A stretch of DNA of 64,000 bases from Pseudomonas sp. AOB-7 (GCF_003696305.1 NZ_RFFK01000004.1:124001-188000), one strand, 5' to 3'; shown: positions 50,306 to 62,542, counted from the stretch's first letter. Notes: generated from the sequence alone by a model not told the origin. Numbers and translations are program-made.

Positions 50306-51710
50306 AGAACCCGCCGCTGTCGGTCATCGCCGTGATCATTACGCTGGCACCCATGGCCGGGTCGCGCCCCAGGCGCGCCAGGGTCATGGGAATCAGCACG
50401 CCCATCAGCGCCGCCAGCAGCAGGTTGAGGGTCATCGCCGCGGTCATCACCACGCCCAGCGACCAGCTGTCGTAGAGCAGATAGGCCACCACGCCGATCA
50501 CCCCACCCCAGAGCAGGCCGTTGATCAGGGAAACGCCCAGCTCCTTGCGCAGCAGGCGCGAGGTATTGCCGGTGCCAACCTGGTCCAGCGCCATGGCGCG
50601 GACGATCATGGTGATGGTCTGGTTGCCGGAGTTGCCACCGATGCCAGCGACTATGGGCATCAGCGCGGCCAGAGCCACCAGCTTCTCGATCGAGCCCTCG
50701 AACAGGCCGATCACCCGCGAGGCGAGAAAGGCGGTGACCAGGTTGATCGCCAGCCAGGCCCAGCGGTTATGCACCGACTTCCACACCGAGGCGAAGATGT
50801 CCTCCTCCTCGCGCAGACCGGCCATGTTGAGCACTTCGCTTTCGCTCTCCTCACGGATCAGGTCGACCATCTCGTCGATGGTCAGACGACCGATCAGCTT
50901 GCCGTTCTTGTCCACCACCGGGGCGGAAATCAGGTCGTAGCGCTCGAAGGCCTGAGCGGCGTCGTAGGCGTCCTCGTCCGGGTGGAAAGTCACCGGGTCG
51001 TCGGCCATCACCTCGCCGACCTGCTTGTCGGGGTCGTTGACCAGCAGGCGCTTGATCGGCAGCACACCCTTGAGCACGCCGTCGTAGTCGACCACGAACA
51101 GCTTGTCGGTGTGGCCCGGCAGCTCCTTGAGGCGACGCAGGTAACGCAGCACCACCTCCAGGCTGACGTCTTCGCGGATGGTGACCATTTCGAAGTCCAT
51201 CAGCGCGCCGACCTGATCCTCCTCGTAGGACAGTGCCGAACGCACGCGCTCGCGCTGCTGCGCATCGAGCGACTCCATCAGTTCGTGGACTACGTCGCGC
51301 GGCAACTCCGGCGCCAGGTCGGCCAGTTCGTCGGCGTCCATGTCCTTGGCCGCGGCGAGGATCTCGTGATCGTCCATGTCGGCGATCAGGGTCTCGCGCA
51401 CCGCGTCGGACACCTCGAGCAGGATGTCGCCGTCGCGCTCGGCCTTGACCAGTTGCCAGACGGTCAGACGGTCGTCGAGCGGCAGGGCTTCGAGGATGTG
51501 GGCGATATCCGCGGGGTGCAGGTCGTCGAGCTTGCGCTGCAGCTCGGCGAGGTTCTGCCGGTGCACCAGGTTCTCGACCAGGTCGTGATGCTGGCCTTCC
51601 TGACGATGGGTCAGGTCTTCCACCAGCTTGTGCCGATGCAGCAGTTCGACCACCTGGGCCAGGCGATCCTGCAGGCTCTCTTGCGGCTTCTTGGCTTCTA
51701 CTTCAGTCAT
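50268..51710 (-). CDS. mgtE: Magnesium transporter MgtE
   Basis: MgtE is a Mg2+ channel gated by cytoplasmic Mg2+. The 480-residue protein has an N-terminal superhelical domain ('LQRKLDDLHPADIAHILEAL'), tandem CBS domains (about residues 155-280, with 'VDYDGVLKGVLPIKRLLVND' and 'DLISAPVVDKNGKLIGRLTI'), a plug helix and five membrane segments, including 'LMPIVAGIGGNSGNQTITMI' with the pore GNSGNQ motif and Asp-containing 'MITAMTDSGGFFIFLGLA'. ATG 51710 has GGAG 8-9 bases upstream. Its 3' end overlaps the convergent SnoaL-like gene. Confidence 0.95.
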   Translation of the reverse strand: MTEVEAKKPQESLQDRLAQVVELLHRHKLVEDLTHRQEGQHHDLVENLVHRQNLAELQRKLDDLHPADIAHILEALPLDDRLTVWQLVKAERDGDILLEVSDAVRETLIADMDDHEILAAAKDMDADELADLAPELPRDVVHELMESLDAQQRERVRSALSYEEDQVGALMDFEMVTIREDVSLEVVLRYLRRLKELPGHTDKLFVVDYDGVLKGVLPIKRLLVNDPDKQVGEVMADDPVTFHPDEDAYDAAQAFERYDLISAPVVDKNGKLIGRLTIDEMVDLIREESESEVLNMAGLREEEDIFASVWKSVHNRWAWLAINLVTAFLASRVIGLFEGSIEKLVALAALMPIVAGIGGNSGNQTITMIVRAMALDQVGTGNTSRLLRKELGVSLINGLLWGGVIGVVAYLLYDSWSLGVVMTAAMTLNLLLAALMGVLIPMTLARLGRDPAMGASVMITAMTDSGGFFIFLGLASIFLL

Positions 51711-52030
51711 AGCGCGCTCCACCCCCAGTTGGCGGGCACGCCAAAGGGGATCAATCAGGTTTTACGCGATCGTCAAATCGGGTCTGGTAACTACTGGGTA
51801 AGTCCATGGTGGTATTCCACAAGCCCCGGCGGGGCTGACGCGGCAAATGATAACACCGCAATACGGCTTTGCACGCGAGAAAAGCCAGGCAAGAACAATT
51901 GCTTGCATCACAAACTTCAATCCGCGCTGAAATCCTGTTGCTGCGACGCCGGCCACGGTCGGCAGGACACCCTGGCACGCTCGGAACAACGGGCTAAGCT
52001 GACCCAGGCACCCGTCAAGGAGGACGCCCC
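51711..52030. other. Intergenic region between mgtE and the DUF4124-type gene
   Basis: This divergent region of 320 bases has an AT-richer part around 51755-51905 that should hold the promoters. A short GC hairpin AGCCCC-GGC-GGGGCT lies at about 51820-51834. I see no Mg2+-sensing (M-box) riboswitch features and no coding frame with support. Confidence 0.5.
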
Positions 52031-52513
52031 ATGCAAGGACTGCTGCGCGCCGCATTCTGCGCCGCCCTGCTCTACCCCACCCAGGCCAGCCTGGCCGCCA
52101 CCGTGTTTCGTTGTGAAGACGCCAACGGCCATATCACCTTCACCCGCCACGGCTGCCCGACAGAGCAGCAGCAGCGAACCCAGAACGCCCGCAACCAGAC
52201 GCCGAGCAGCGGCAAGGCCGTACCACTGGCCAAACCCGAACGCAGCACGCGAACAAAGGGGGCCAGTGAACTGGTGGTGGTCGGTCAACAGGACGACGGC
52301 TGCGGCAACCGGATTACCGGCAGCGCGCGGCGGGCCGCGATCGTCAAGCAGGAGATTCGCAGCGGCATGACTCGCAGCGACGTGGAAAGCAGCCTGGGCA
52401 AGCCACACAAGATCAGCCGGCAGAATGGCCTGCAGCGCTACCACTACCGCGACAACAGCGGCAACACGCGCCAGGTGAGCTTCGACGAAGCGGGCTGCGT
52501 GAAAGGCAAATAA
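52031..52513 (+). CDS. Small exported protein with DUF4124-like domain
   Basis: A 160-residue secreted protein. A signal peptide ('[19 protein letters not shown]') is followed by a DUF4124-type segment '[19 protein letters not shown]' with two Cys, a polar linker, and a C-terminal part '[20 protein letters not shown]' ... '[20 protein letters not shown]' that looks like a SmpA/BamE-type fold. AAGGAGG lies 9 bases before the ATG and a terminator follows. Function unknown; it is likely periplasmic. Confidence 0.78.
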   Translation: MQGLLRAAFCAALLYPTQASLAATVFRCEDANGHITFTRHGCPTEQQQRTQNARNQTPSSGKAVPLAKPERSTRTKGASELVVVGQQDDGCGNRITGSARRAAIVKQEIRSGMTRSDVESSLGKPHKISRQNGLQRYHYRDNSGNTRQVSFDEAGCVKGK

Positions 52514-52515
52514 AA

Positions 52516-52541
52516 AACCCGCTCCAAGGAGCGGGTTCTTT
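52516..52541. terminator. Terminator between the DUF4124-type gene and etfA
   Basis: AACCCGCTCC-AA-GGAGCGGGTT followed by CTTTT is a 10-bp hairpin; the A run on the other side makes it usable from both convergent genes. Confidence 0.9.
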
Positions 52542-52560
52542 TCGCAGCGGAGAAAGCGGC

Positions 52561-53490
52561 TTAGACCAGCTTTTCCAGCTCCGGTACGGCTTCGAACAGG
52601 TCGGCGACCAGGCCGTAGTCGGCCACCTGGAAGATCGGCGCCTCTTCGTCCTTGTTGATCGCGACGATCACCTTGGAGTCCTTCATGCCGGCCAGGTGCT
52701 GGATCGCGCCGGAGATACCGACGGCGATGTACAGCTGCGGCGCGACGATCTTGCCGGTCTGACCGACCTGCATGTCGTTCGGCACGAAACCGGCGTCGAC
52801 TGCGGCGCGCGAGGCACCGACGGCGGCGCCCAGCTTGTCGGCCAGGGCGTACAGGTGCTTGAAGTTGTCGCCATTGCCCATGCCACGGCCGCCGGACACG
52901 ACGATCTTGGCAGCGGTCAGCTCCGGACGATCAGACTTGGCCAGTTCTTCGCCGACGAAGGCGGACTTGCCGGCATCGGCCGGACCGGAAACGGCCTCAA
53001 CGGCAGCACTGCCGCCTTCGGCAGCGACGGCGTCGAAACCGGTGCTACGCACGGTGATCACCTTGATGGCAGCCGAGGACTGCACGGTGGCGATGGCGTT
53101 ACCGGCATAGATCGGACGCTTGAAGGTGTCGGCGCTCTCGACGGCGATGATCTCGGAGATCTGGTCGACGTCCAGGGCGGCGGCGACGCGCGGCAGGATG
53201 TTCTTGCCGTTGCTGGTGGCGGCAGCCAGGATGTGGCTGTAGCCCTTGCCCAGTTCGGCTACCAGCGGTGCGACGTTTTCCGGCAGCTGGTTGGCATAGG
53301 CGGCGTTGTCGGCCACCAGCACCTTGGCTACGCCAGCGATCTTGGCAGCAGCTTCGGCAGCAGCGCCACAGGCACTACCGGCAACCAGTACGTGGATGTC
53401 GCCACCGATCTTCGCGGCAGCGGCAACGGTGTTCAGGGTCGCGGCAGCCAGGGCGGCATTGGTGTGTTCAGCGATAACCAGGATAGTCAT
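52561..53490 (-). CDS. etfA: Electron transfer flavoprotein alpha subunit EtfA
   Basis: EtfA binds the FAD of ETF, which carries electrons from acyl-CoA dehydrogenases to ETF-ubiquinone oxidoreductase. The 309-residue protein has the C-terminal FAD motif '[20 protein letters not shown]' with '[20 protein letters not shown]', and '[20 protein letters not shown]' before it. It is immediately downstream of etfB (stop and start abut) and ends at a shared terminator. Length is normal. Confidence 0.97.
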   Translation of the reverse strand: MTILVIAEHTNAALAAATLNTVAAAAKIGGDIHVLVAGSACGAAAEAAAKIAGVAKVLVADNAAYANQLPENVAPLVAELGKGYSHILAAATSNGKNILPRVAAALDVDQISEIIAVESADTFKRPIYAGNAIATVQSSAAIKVITVRSTGFDAVAAEGGSAAVEAVSGPADAGKSAFVGEELAKSDRPELTAAKIVVSGGRGMGNGDNFKHLYALADKLGAAVGASRAAVDAGFVPNDMQVGQTGKIVAPQLYIAVGISGAIQHLAGMKDSKVIVAINKDEEAPIFQVADYGLVADLFEAVPELEKLV

Positions 53491-54240
53491 TTAGATTACC
53501 TTCGCCTCGTTCTTCAGTTTCTCGACCAGTTCAGCCACGGACTTGACCTTGATACCAGCGCTGCGAGCAGCCGGCGCTTCGACTTTCAGGGTCTTGACGG
53601 TGGAGGCGGTGGAAACGCCCAGGGCGTCCGGGGTAACGGTTTCCAGCGGCTTCTTCTTGGCCTTCATGATGTTCGGCAGCGACGCATAGCGCGGCTCGTT
53701 CAGGCGCAGGTCGGTGGTGACGATCGCCGGCAGGTTCAGCGCGACGGTCTGCAGGCCGCCGTCGATTTCACGGGTGACGTTGACCTTGTCGCCAGCCACC
53801 TCGACCTTGGAGGCGAAGGTGCCCTGGCCGAAACCGGTCAGCGCGCCGAGCATCTGGCCGGTCTGGTTGTTGTCGCTGTCGATGGCCTGCTTGCCCATGA
53901 TCACCAGCTGCGGCTGCTCCTTGTCGACCACTGCCTTGAGCAGCTTGGCCACGGCCAGGGAGTTCAGCTCGTCGTTGGACTCGACCAGGATGGCGCGGTC
54001 GGCACCGAGGGCCAGCGCGGTACGCAGCTGCTCCTGAGCGGTGGCCGGGCCGATGGAGACGACGACGATCTCGCTCGCCACGCCCTTCTCCTTCAGACGT
54101 ACGGCTTCCTCCACGGCGATCTCGCAGAAGGGGTTCATCGACATCTTGACGTTGGCGAGGTCGACGCCGCTGTTGTCCGCCTTGACGCGAACCTTGACGT
54201 TGTAGTCAACCACTCGTTTGACAGCTACAAGAACCTTCAT
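53491..54240 (-). CDS. etfB: Electron transfer flavoprotein beta subunit EtfB
   Basis: EtfB is the AMP-binding partner of EtfA. The 249-residue protein begins '[20 protein letters not shown]' and has '[20 protein letters not shown]', '[20 protein letters not shown]' and '[20 protein letters not shown]'; the latter contains the ETF beta signature and the recognition loop. ATG 54240 has GAGG about 7-8 bases upstream; upstream in-frame codons lie in the promoter region. It leads etfBA, divergent from the ETF-QO gene. Confidence 0.97.
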   Translation of the reverse strand: MKVLVAVKRVVDYNVKVRVKADNSGVDLANVKMSMNPFCEIAVEEAVRLKEKGVASEIVVVSIGPATAQEQLRTALALGADRAILVESNDELNSLAVAKLLKAVVDKEQPQLVIMGKQAIDSDNNQTGQMLGALTGFGQGTFASKVEVAGDKVNVTREIDGGLQTVALNLPAIVTTDLRLNEPRYASLPNIMKAKKKPLETVTPDALGVSTASTVKTLKVEAPAARSAGIKVKSVAELVEKLKNEAKVI

Positions 54241-54444
54241 GGATTCCTCGTTACTCTCCGGTGAATAAGAATGTCGCCAAGGCGAGCCTGGCCGGTGATG
54301 CAAAATCGGCCGGAACCGACCTTTCAGCCCAGACGGCGAGCGCAAAACCGCCCGTATCTTGACCCCGCGGCCTGGCTCGGTCAATACAGCGAACCGGCCG
54401 GTCATCCGCGATGTAGTAGGATTCTAACAGGCCTACAGAAAATT

Positions 54445-54458
54445 CAAACAAACGTTTG
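54445..54458. promoter_or_regulatory. PsrA-type operator between etfBA and the ETF-QO gene
   Basis: CAAAC-AAAC-GTTTG fits the reported PsrA pattern (C/G)AAAC-N2-4-GTTT(G/C). PsrA is a TetR-family regulator responsive to long-chain fatty acids and known to act on ETF genes in Pseudomonas. The site abuts the -35 of the ETF-QO promoter and overlaps the likely -35 of etfBA, so one protein could repress both. Confidence 0.7.
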
Positions 54459-54460
54459 TA

Positions 54461-54489
54461 TTGGCCCGTTGGGAGGGTGTAGATATAAT
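54461..54489 (+). promoter_or_regulatory. Sigma-70 promoter of the ETF-QO gene
   Basis: TTGGCC (54461-54466), a 17-base spacer and a perfect TATAAT (54484-54489) precede the gene start by about 75 bases. Confidence 0.7.
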
Positions 54490-54564
54490 GCGCCCGCATC
54501 GCTTAGGGACCGAGCCGCGCCCTCCAACATAAAACATCGAAGAGCCTTGAGTAGGAGATAGCCT

Positions 54565-56229
<1,665 letters not shown>

Positions 56230-56243
56230 TTCGGCCATGCATG

Positions 56244-56269
56244 AAAAAGGCTCCTTCGGGAGCCTTTTT
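56244..56269 (+). terminator. Terminator of the ETF-QO gene
   Basis: AAAAAGGCTCC-TTCG-GGAGCCTTTTT is an 11-bp hairpin with a TTCG loop and T5, 14 bases after the stop. The A5 side also makes it usable from the opposite strand. Confidence 0.94.
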
Positions 56270-56316
56270 CGTTTCTGCTTCCACGCCGCAGACAGGTTTC
56301 ACCCGCCCTAAGGCGC

Positions 56317-57093
56317 TCAATCCTGATAGATCATCTTGCGGCTCATGCCGCCGTCGATGACGAACTCCTGGCCGGTGACGAAACCGGCGGCTTCGGACAG
56401 CAGCCAGGCGACCTGCGCGGCGACATCCTCCACCCCGCCGACCCGGCCGACCGGGTGCTGCGCGTGATCGAACACCGACAGCGGCTCCAGGCGCTGCTGC
56501 GACGGGTCGCGGGCATCGATCCAGCCGGGGCTGACGCAATTGACCCGCACCTCCGGGCCGAGGCTGACCGCCAGCGCATGAGTCAGCGCGACCAGGCCGC
56601 CCTTGCTCGCCGCATAGGCCTCGCAGTTGGCCTCGGACTGGCTGGCGCGGGTCGAGGCGATATTGACGATGGCGCCGCGATGACTGCGCAGGTAGGGCGC
56701 GCAATGCTTGGCCAGGAGCATGGCGCCGGTCAGGTTGACCGCCAGCAAGCGATTCCAGCGCCTGAGATCAAGCGCCTCCAGCGGCGGGTTGTGCGGGTCG
56801 GCAATGCCGGCGTTGCACACCAGCGCGTCGAGGCGGCCGAACTGGCCGAGCACCTCGGCGACGCCGACGCTGACCTGATCCTCCTTGGCCACGTCCATGG
56901 CGACGAACCAGGCGTTATCGCCCAGCGCGCGCGCCACCTTCGAGCCACGCTCGCGGTCAATGTCGGCCAGCACCACCTGCCAGCCCTCGGTGATCAGCCA
57001 GGCCGCGATGCCCAGGCCGATGCCGCGGGCCGCACCGCTGACCAACGCGACCCGGCCGTTATTCGGCGCGGCGCCGCTGCCCCACTCCAGCAT
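56317..57093 (-). CDS. Short-chain dehydrogenase/reductase
   Basis: A 258-residue classical SDR. The cofactor motif is '[19 protein letters not shown]' (TGxxxGxG type with S for T); then '[19 protein letters not shown]', the catalytic Ser in '[20 protein letters not shown]' and Tyr-x3-Lys in '[20 protein letters not shown]', and '[10 protein letters not shown]'. The Asp after beta-2 ('[11 protein letters not shown]') suggests NAD(H) preference. It starts two bases after metZ and is probably co-transcribed. Substrate unknown. Confidence 0.9.
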   Translation of the reverse strand: MLEWGSGAAPNNGRVALVSGAARGIGLGIAAWLITEGWQVVLADIDRERGSKVARALGDNAWFVAMDVAKEDQVSVGVAEVLGQFGRLDALVCNAGIADPHNPPLEALDLRRWNRLLAVNLTGAMLLAKHCAPYLRSHRGAIVNIASTRASQSEANCEAYAASKGGLVALTHALAVSLGPEVRVNCVSPGWIDARDPSQQRLEPLSVFDHAQHPVGRVGGVEDVAAQVAWLLSEAAGFVTGQEFVIDGGMSRKMIYQD

Positions 57094-57095
57094 GC

Positions 57096-58307
57096 TCAGA
57101 GCGCGGCCAGGCCGCGCGCCAGATCGGCCTTGAGGTCAGCCAGGTCTTCCAGGCCCACGGCGACGCGAATCAGGTTGTCGCGAATGCCGGCATTGGCCCG
57201 CTCCTGCGGGCTCAGGCGACCATGGGAGGTGGTCGCCGGGTGGGCGATGGTGGTCTTGGTGTCGCCCAGGTTGGTGGTGATGGAAATCACCCGGGTGGCG
57301 TCGATCACCTTCCAGGCGGCGTCGCGACCGCCCGCCACCTCGAAACTGAGCACCGCACCGAAGGCGCTCTGCTGCCGCTTCGCCAGCTCGTGCTGCGGGT
57401 GGCTGGGCAAGCCGGCGTAGTAGACCCGCTCGACCTGCGGCTGCTGCTCCAGCCACTGCGCCAGCTGCAGGGCGCTGTGGCTCTGCGCCTGCATGCGGAT
57501 GCGCAGGGTCTCCAGGCCCTTGAGGAACAGCCAGGCATTGAACGGACTCAGGGTCGGGCCCGCGGTACGCAGAAAGCCCACGATTTCCTTCATCTGCTCG
57601 CTGCGCCCGGCCACCACGCCGCCGAGGCCGCGGCCCTGACCGTCGATGTACTTGGTCGCCGAGTGCATGACGATATCGGCGCCCAGCGCCAGCGGCTGCT
57701 GCAGCGCCGGGGTGCAGAAGCAGTTGTCCACCGCCAGCAGCGCGCCGCGGGCATGGGCGATCTCGGCCAGGGCGGCGATATCCACCAGCTCGGCCAGCGG
57801 GTTGGACGGCGACTCGACGAACAGCAGCTTGGTATTGGGCTTGAAGGCCGCCTGCCAGGCATCGAGATCGGCCAGTGGCACATAATCCACCTCGACACCG
57901 AAGCGCTTGAGGTACTTCTCGAACAGGCTGATGGTGGAGCCGAACACGCTGCGCGAGACCAGCACATGGTCGCCGCCGCTGCACAGGCTCATGACGATGG
58001 CAAGGATCGCCGACATGCCCGAGGCGGTGGCCACCGCCTGTTCGGCGCCTTCCAGGGCGGCGATGCGCTCCTCGAAGGTGCGCACGGTGGGGTTGGTGTA
58101 GCGCGAGTAGACGTTGCCCGGCACCTCGCCGCCAAAGCGGGCGGCGGCGTCGGCGGCGGTGCGGAACACGTAACTGGAGGTGAGGAACAGCGCCTCGCCG
58201 TGCTCGCCCTCGGGCGAGCGGCGCTGGCCGGCGCGCACCGCCAGGGTGTCGAAGCCCACGCCGTCGAGATCGCTATCGAGCCTGCCGGCTTCCCATTCCA
58301 GTGTCAT
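57096..58307 (-). CDS. metZ: O-succinylhomoserine sulfhydrylase MetZ
   Basis: MetZ uses pyridoxal phosphate to make homocysteine directly from O-succinylhomoserine and sulfide. The 403-residue protein is a Cys/Met-metabolism PLP enzyme with '[20 protein letters not shown]', '[16 protein letters not shown]', '[20 protein letters not shown]' and the PLP Lys219 in '[19 protein letters not shown]'. GAGG lies 8 bases before the ATG. It follows purF across a repeat-bearing gap, the conserved Pseudomonas order. Confidence 0.94.
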   Translation of the reverse strand: MTLEWEAGRLDSDLDGVGFDTLAVRAGQRRSPEGEHGEALFLTSSYVFRTAADAAARFGGEVPGNVYSRYTNPTVRTFEERIAALEGAEQAVATASGMSAILAIVMSLCSGGDHVLVSRSVFGSTISLFEKYLKRFGVEVDYVPLADLDAWQAAFKPNTKLLFVESPSNPLAELVDIAALAEIAHARGALLAVDNCFCTPALQQPLALGADIVMHSATKYIDGQGRGLGGVVAGRSEQMKEIVGFLRTAGPTLSPFNAWLFLKGLETLRIRMQAQSHSALQLAQWLEQQPQVERVYYAGLPSHPQHELAKRQQSAFGAVLSFEVAGGRDAAWKVIDATRVISITTNLGDTKTTIAHPATTSHGRLSPQERANAGIRDNLIRVAVGLEDLADLKADLARGLAAL

Positions 58308-58326
58308 ATCGCTACCTCACGCAATC

Positions 58327-58385
58327 TAGCCCGGATGCAATCCGGGAAATCCTCTGTGATATCCCCCCGGATTGCATCCGGGCTA
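58327..58385. repeat. Perfect 20-bp inverted repeat between purF and metZ
   Basis: TAGCCCGGATGCAATCCGGG (58327-58346) recurs as its exact reverse complement at 58366-58385, 19 bases apart. Each arm is itself palindrome-like (CCCGGATGCAATCCGGG). It resembles the 'TAGCCCGGATGCAATCCGGG' class of intergenic repeats common in GC-rich proteobacteria. It could stop or stabilise the purF transcript before metZ. Confidence 0.85.
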
Positions 58386-58444
58386 CGGGTCGGGGTGCGC
58401 TGCGCGCCAACGAAACGGACAGGGACCGGCCCTGCCCGCCCGGG

Positions 58445-59953
58445 TCAATTGTTGTACAGATCGATGATGGCGCTGACCGCCTGCGATTTGACCTTGCTGG
58501 CGTCGTTGCGCGCCTGCTCGATCTTGTTCAGGTAGGCCTCGTCGACATCGCCGGTGACGTACTTGCCGTCGAACACCGCGCAGTCGAAGTTGTCGATCTT
58601 GATCTTCTTGCTGCCGCTGACCGCCTCGATCAGATCCGGCAGGTCCTGGTAGACCAGCCAGTCGGCGCCGATCAGCTCGCAGACTTCCTCGGTGCTGCGG
58701 CCGTGGGCGATCAGCTCGTGGGCGCTGGGCATATCGATGCCGTATACGTTCGGATAACGCACCGCCGGCGCCGCCGAGCAGAAGTAGACGTTCTTCGCCC
58801 CGGCTTCGCGGGCCATCTGGATGATCTGCTTGCAGGTGGTGCCGCGGACGATGGAGTCGTCCACCAGCATCACGTTCTTGCCGCGGAACTCCAGTTCGAT
58901 GGCGTTGAGCTTCTGCCGCACGGATTTCTTGCGCGCCGCCTGGCCGGGCATGATGAAGGTACGGCCGATGTAGCGGTTCTTGACGAAGCCTTCGCGGAAC
59001 TTCACGCCCAGGCGGTTGGCCAGTTCCAGCGCGGCGGTGCGGCTGGTGTCGGGAATCGGGATGACCACGTCGATGTCGTGCTGCGGACGCTCGCGGAGGA
59101 TCTTGTCGGCCAGTTTCTCGCCCATGCGCAGGCGCGCCTTGTACACCGAGATGCCGTCCATGATCGAATCCGGGCGCGCCAGGTAGACATGTTCGAAGAT
59201 GCACGGCGCGTATTTCGGGTTCTGCGCGCACTGACGGGTGAACAGCTTGCCTTCCTCGGTGATGTACACCGCCTCGCCCGGCGCCAGGTCGCGGATCAGG
59301 GTGAAGCCGAGCACGTCCAGCGACACGCTCTCGGAGGCGATCATGTATTCGACGCCTTCGTCGGTGTGGCGCTGGCCGAAGACGATCGGGCGAATGCCGT
59401 TGGGATCGCGGAAACCGACGATGCCGTAGCCGGTGATCATCGCCACCACCGCGTAGCCGCCTAGGCAGCGCTCGTGCACGTGGCTGACCGCGGCGAACAC
59501 GTCTTCCTCGGTCGGCTGCAGCTTGCCGCGCTGGGCCAGCTCGTGGGCGAACACGTTGAGCAGCACTTCCGAGTCGGAGTTGGTGTTCACGTGGCGCAGG
59601 TCGGACTCGTAGATTTCCTTGGCCAACTGCTCGACGTTGGTCAGGTTGCCGTTGTGCGCCAGGGTGATGCCGTAGGGCGAGTTGACGTAGAACGGCTGCG
59701 CCTCGGCCGAGCTGGAGCTGCCGGCGGTGGGGTAGCGCACGTGGCCGATGCCCATGTGGCCGACCAGGCGCTGCATGTGGCGCTGCTGGAACACGTCGCG
59801 CACCAGGCCGTTGTCCTTGCGCAGGAACAGCCGGCCATCATGGCTGGTGACGATGCCGGCAGCGTCCTGGCCGCGATGCTGAAGGACGGTGAGCGCGTCA
59901 TACAGCGCCTGATTGACGTTCGACTTGCCGACGATACCGACGATGCCACACAT
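58445..59953 (-). CDS. purF: Amidophosphoribosyltransferase PurF
   Basis: PurF makes 5-phosphoribosylamine from PRPP and glutamine, the first committed step of purine synthesis. The 502-residue protein begins '[20 protein letters not shown]' with Cys2 as the glutaminase nucleophile. It has '[14 protein letters not shown]', '[18 protein letters not shown]', 'LAHNGNLTN' and the PRPP loop '[20 protein letters not shown]'. No propeptide precedes Cys2. It follows cvpA by 87 bases. Confidence 0.97.
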   Translation of the reverse strand: MCGIVGIVGKSNVNQALYDALTVLQHRGQDAAGIVTSHDGRLFLRKDNGLVRDVFQQRHMQRLVGHMGIGHVRYPTAGSSSSAEAQPFYVNSPYGITLAHNGNLTNVEQLAKEIYESDLRHVNTNSDSEVLLNVFAHELAQRGKLQPTEEDVFAAVSHVHERCLGGYAVVAMITGYGIVGFRDPNGIRPIVFGQRHTDEGVEYMIASESVSLDVLGFTLIRDLAPGEAVYITEEGKLFTRQCAQNPKYAPCIFEHVYLARPDSIMDGISVYKARLRMGEKLADKILRERPQHDIDVVIPIPDTSRTAALELANRLGVKFREGFVKNRYIGRTFIMPGQAARKKSVRQKLNAIELEFRGKNVMLVDDSIVRGTTCKQIIQMAREAGAKNVYFCSAAPAVRYPNVYGIDMPSAHELIAHGRSTEEVCELIGADWLVYQDLPDLIEAVSGSKKIKIDNFDCAVFDGKYVTGDVDEAYLNKIEQARNDASKVKSQAVSAIIDLYNN

Positions 59954-60040
59954 GTGCCACGACCCCTGCTAGATAGTTCAGGCTAACTTCAGCAACTGCC
60001 ACGGCGGTTTGGGCCAGGGCAGGCGCTCTTTTATGGCGGA

Positions 60041-60553
60041 TCAGCTGGGTGAGCCGATCCCACCGGAAAACCACTGACCGGACCACCCCAGAATGAGGTT
60101 CTTCGACCAGTCGGCGACCATCAGAAAATGCGGCACCAGTTGCGACTGCTGCCACCACGTGTCCTGTTCCACCGGCGCCAGGCTGATCAGCCCGACCAGC
60201 AGCACCACCAACAGACCGCCGCGGGCGGCGCCGAACACCATGCCGAGGAAACGGTCGGTGCCGGACAAGCCGGTCACGCGAATCAGCTCGCCGATGAGGA
60301 AATTGACCAGGGCGCCGACCAGCAAGGTGGCGACGAACAGAATGGCACAGGCGGCGATCACCCGTGCGGACGGAGTTTCGATGAATTCGACGAGGTGCTG
60401 GGCCAGCGCGCCGCCGAACATCCAGGCGACGATACCCGCGATGATCCAGGTCAGCAGCGACAGGGCTTCCTTGACGAAGCCACGCTTGAGGCTGATCAAA
60501 CTCGAGACGGCGATGACGGCGATGATCGCCCAATCGACCCAGGTGAATACCAC
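60041..60553 (-). CDS. cvpA: Membrane protein CvpA
   Basis: CvpA is an inner-membrane protein needed for colicin V production in E. coli and conserved upstream of purF. The 170-residue protein has four hydrophobic segments (about residues 5-25, 30-48, 62-85 and 104-124) and the family pattern 'VDWAIIAVIAVSSLISLKRG', 'FVKEALSLLTWIIAGIVAW' and 'LSGTDRFLGMVFGAARGGLL'. The start is a GTG at 60553; no clear ribosome site precedes it. The molecular role is not settled. Confidence 0.92.
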   Translation of the reverse strand: MVFTWVDWAIIAVIAVSSLISLKRGFVKEALSLLTWIIAGIVAWMFGGALAQHLVEFIETPSARVIAACAILFVATLLVGALVNFLIGELIRVTGLSGTDRFLGMVFGAARGGLLVVLLVGLISLAPVEQDTWWQQSQLVPHFLMVADWSKNLILGWSGQWFSGGIGSPS

Positions 60554-60635
60554 GGTGCGGCCTACCAGCGGAAAAGGCGAAGCATTTTAGCAGAGCCCGG
60601 CGCATCGGGTAACCGGGCGATGCAAAGTCCTGTTC

Positions 60636-61253
60636 TCAACCCGCCTCGGGCTGGAAACGCACGACGAAACCGCTGAGCTTGTGCTGGCGATTGAGCTGGT
60701 CGCGCAGACGCTCGGCTTCGGCGCGCTCGATCAGCGGCCCGACGAACACCCGGTTCATGCCGTCGAAGGTGCGGATATAGGCGTTGTAGCCCTGGCTGCG
60801 CAGAGTCTTCTGCAGGTTTTCCGCGCCGCTGCGGCTGGACAGGCTGGCCAGCTGCACCGACCAGCTGATCGGCAGGCTGTTGGCGTCCAGCCGACTGGCG
60901 GGCTTGGCCGGCGCGCTGGCGAGCGTCTCGGCCTTGGCCGCTTCGGGCTGGCTCGGCGCGGGTGCCGGCACTGCCGGCTGCACCTCGGGCTGCGGCGGCG
61001 TCTCGAGCGGCTGCGGCGGCACCTCCTCGGGCGGAATCGGCTCCTGCGGCAAGGCTTCGGGTTCGACCACCTCGGCCGGCTGTACGACGATTTCCGGCAT
61101 CACCGGCGCCTGCGGCATCGCCGGGGCGTCCACCACCACCCGACGCATCTCGTCCTCGCGCGACAGCAGCATCGGCAGGAAAATCACCGCCAGCGCCACC
61201 AGCACCAGCGCGCCGACCATGCGCTGCTTGAGCCCCTTGTCCAGCAATGCCAT
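60636..61253 (-). CDS. dedD: SPOR-domain cell division protein DedD
   Basis: DedD is an inner-membrane protein of the septal ring whose SPOR domain binds denuded peptidoglycan. The 205-residue protein has one membrane segment ('MVGALVLVALAVIFLPML', about residues 12-29), a long Pro/Glu/Ala-rich linker (about 40-120) and a C-terminal SPOR domain from 'SWSVQLASLSSRSGAENLQK' to 'LSGFVVRFQPEAG'. It lies between folC and cvpA as in other Pseudomonas. Confidence 0.93.
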   Translation of the reverse strand: MALLDKGLKQRMVGALVLVALAVIFLPMLLSREDEMRRVVVDAPAMPQAPVMPEIVVQPAEVVEPEALPQEPIPPEEVPPQPLETPPQPEVQPAVPAPAPSQPEAAKAETLASAPAKPASRLDANSLPISWSVQLASLSSRSGAENLQKTLRSQGYNAYIRTFDGMNRVFVGPLIERAEAERLRDQLNRQHKLSGFVVRFQPEAG

Positions 61254-61268
61254 CCCCCTACTCCCCTT

Positions 61269-62542
61269 TCAAGCTGGGCGGGCCAGCCAGTCCAGGGCCT
61301 CGGCCACGCAGAAAAACGATCCGAACAGCAGAATCTCGTCGCCGGGTGCCGCCTGCTCGCACTGGGCTTCCAGCGCGGCGCGCACGTCCGCGTGCAGCGT
61401 CACCGCCGCCCCCCGGGCCTGCAACTGCGCGGCCAGCTCGGCGGCCGGGCGCGAACGCGGCGTAGCCAGCGGCGCCACGGCCCAGCCGGCAACCTGATCG
61501 AGCAGCGGTGCCACCACCCCGGGCAGGTCCTTGTCGGCCAACAGACCGAACACCGCCCAACGGCGCCCAATCGGCGGCCGGGCTTGCAGACGCTGCGCCA
61601 AGTATTCGGCGGCATGGGGATTATGCCCAACATCGAGCAACAGTGTGAGTGACTTGCCTCGCCAATCCAGCGTGCGCCGGTCCAGACGCCCGGTAACCCG
61701 CGTCGCCGCCAGCGCCTGGGCGATCTGCGCGGCATCCCAGGGCAGCTCCAGCAAGGCATAGGCCTGCAGCGCCAGGGCGGCATTTTCCATCGGCAGATCG
61801 AGCAGCGGCAGCTGTTCCAGGCGCAGCAACTGCCCACGCGCATCGAGGCCGTACCAGGACCAGGCCTGCGCACCGATACTCAGGTCGTAATCGCGGCCGC
61901 GCAAAAAGAACGGCGCATCCAGCCGCGCCACCTGATCGAGCAGCGGCTGCGGCGGGTCGAGATCGCCGCACAACGCGGGCTTGCCAGCGCGCAGGATGCC
62001 AGCCTTCTCGTAGGCCACCGACTCGCGTGTGTCGCCCAGCCAGTCGGCATGATCCAGACCGATACTGGTGACCAGTGCCAGGTCGGCATCCACCAGATTC
62101 ACCGCATCCAGCCGGCCGCCCAGGCCGACCTCCAGCACCACGGCATCCAGCGCCGCGCGCTCGAACAGCCAGAAGGCCGCCAGGGTGCCCATTTCGAAAT
62201 AGGTCAGGGAGGTTTCGCCGCGCACCGCCTCGACCGCGGCGAAGGCCTGGCAAAGCTCGGCGTCGCTGGCCTCGCCACCATCGATGACCACCCGCTCGTT
62301 GTAACGCAGCAGATGCGGCGAACTGTAGACGCCGACCCGGCGCCCCTGCGCACGCAGCAGGCTGGCGACGAAGGCGCAGGTGGAGCCCTTGCCGTTGGTG
62401 CCGGTCACGGTGATCACCAGCGGCGCCGGCTTGCCCAGGCAGAGGCGCTGCGCCACCTCGCGCGAGCGCTCCAGGCCCATGTCGATGGCCGAGGGATGCA
62501 GCTGCTCGAGGTAGGCGAGCCAGTCGCCCAGGCTACGCTCGG

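Larger units (their letters stand above)
54241..54564. other. Divergent promoter region of etfBA and the ETF-QO gene
   Basis: These 324 bases hold a PsrA-like operator (54445-54458), a sigma-70 promoter for the ETF-QO gene (54461-54489) and minus-strand promoter-like sequence (TAGAAT at 54421-54426) for etfBA. No coding frame is supported. Confidence 0.65.

Noticed and set aside
51711..52030. Possible Mg2+ riboswitch before mgtE.
   Set aside because: No conserved M-box core or long structured leader is visible; the only hairpin is a short GC stem.
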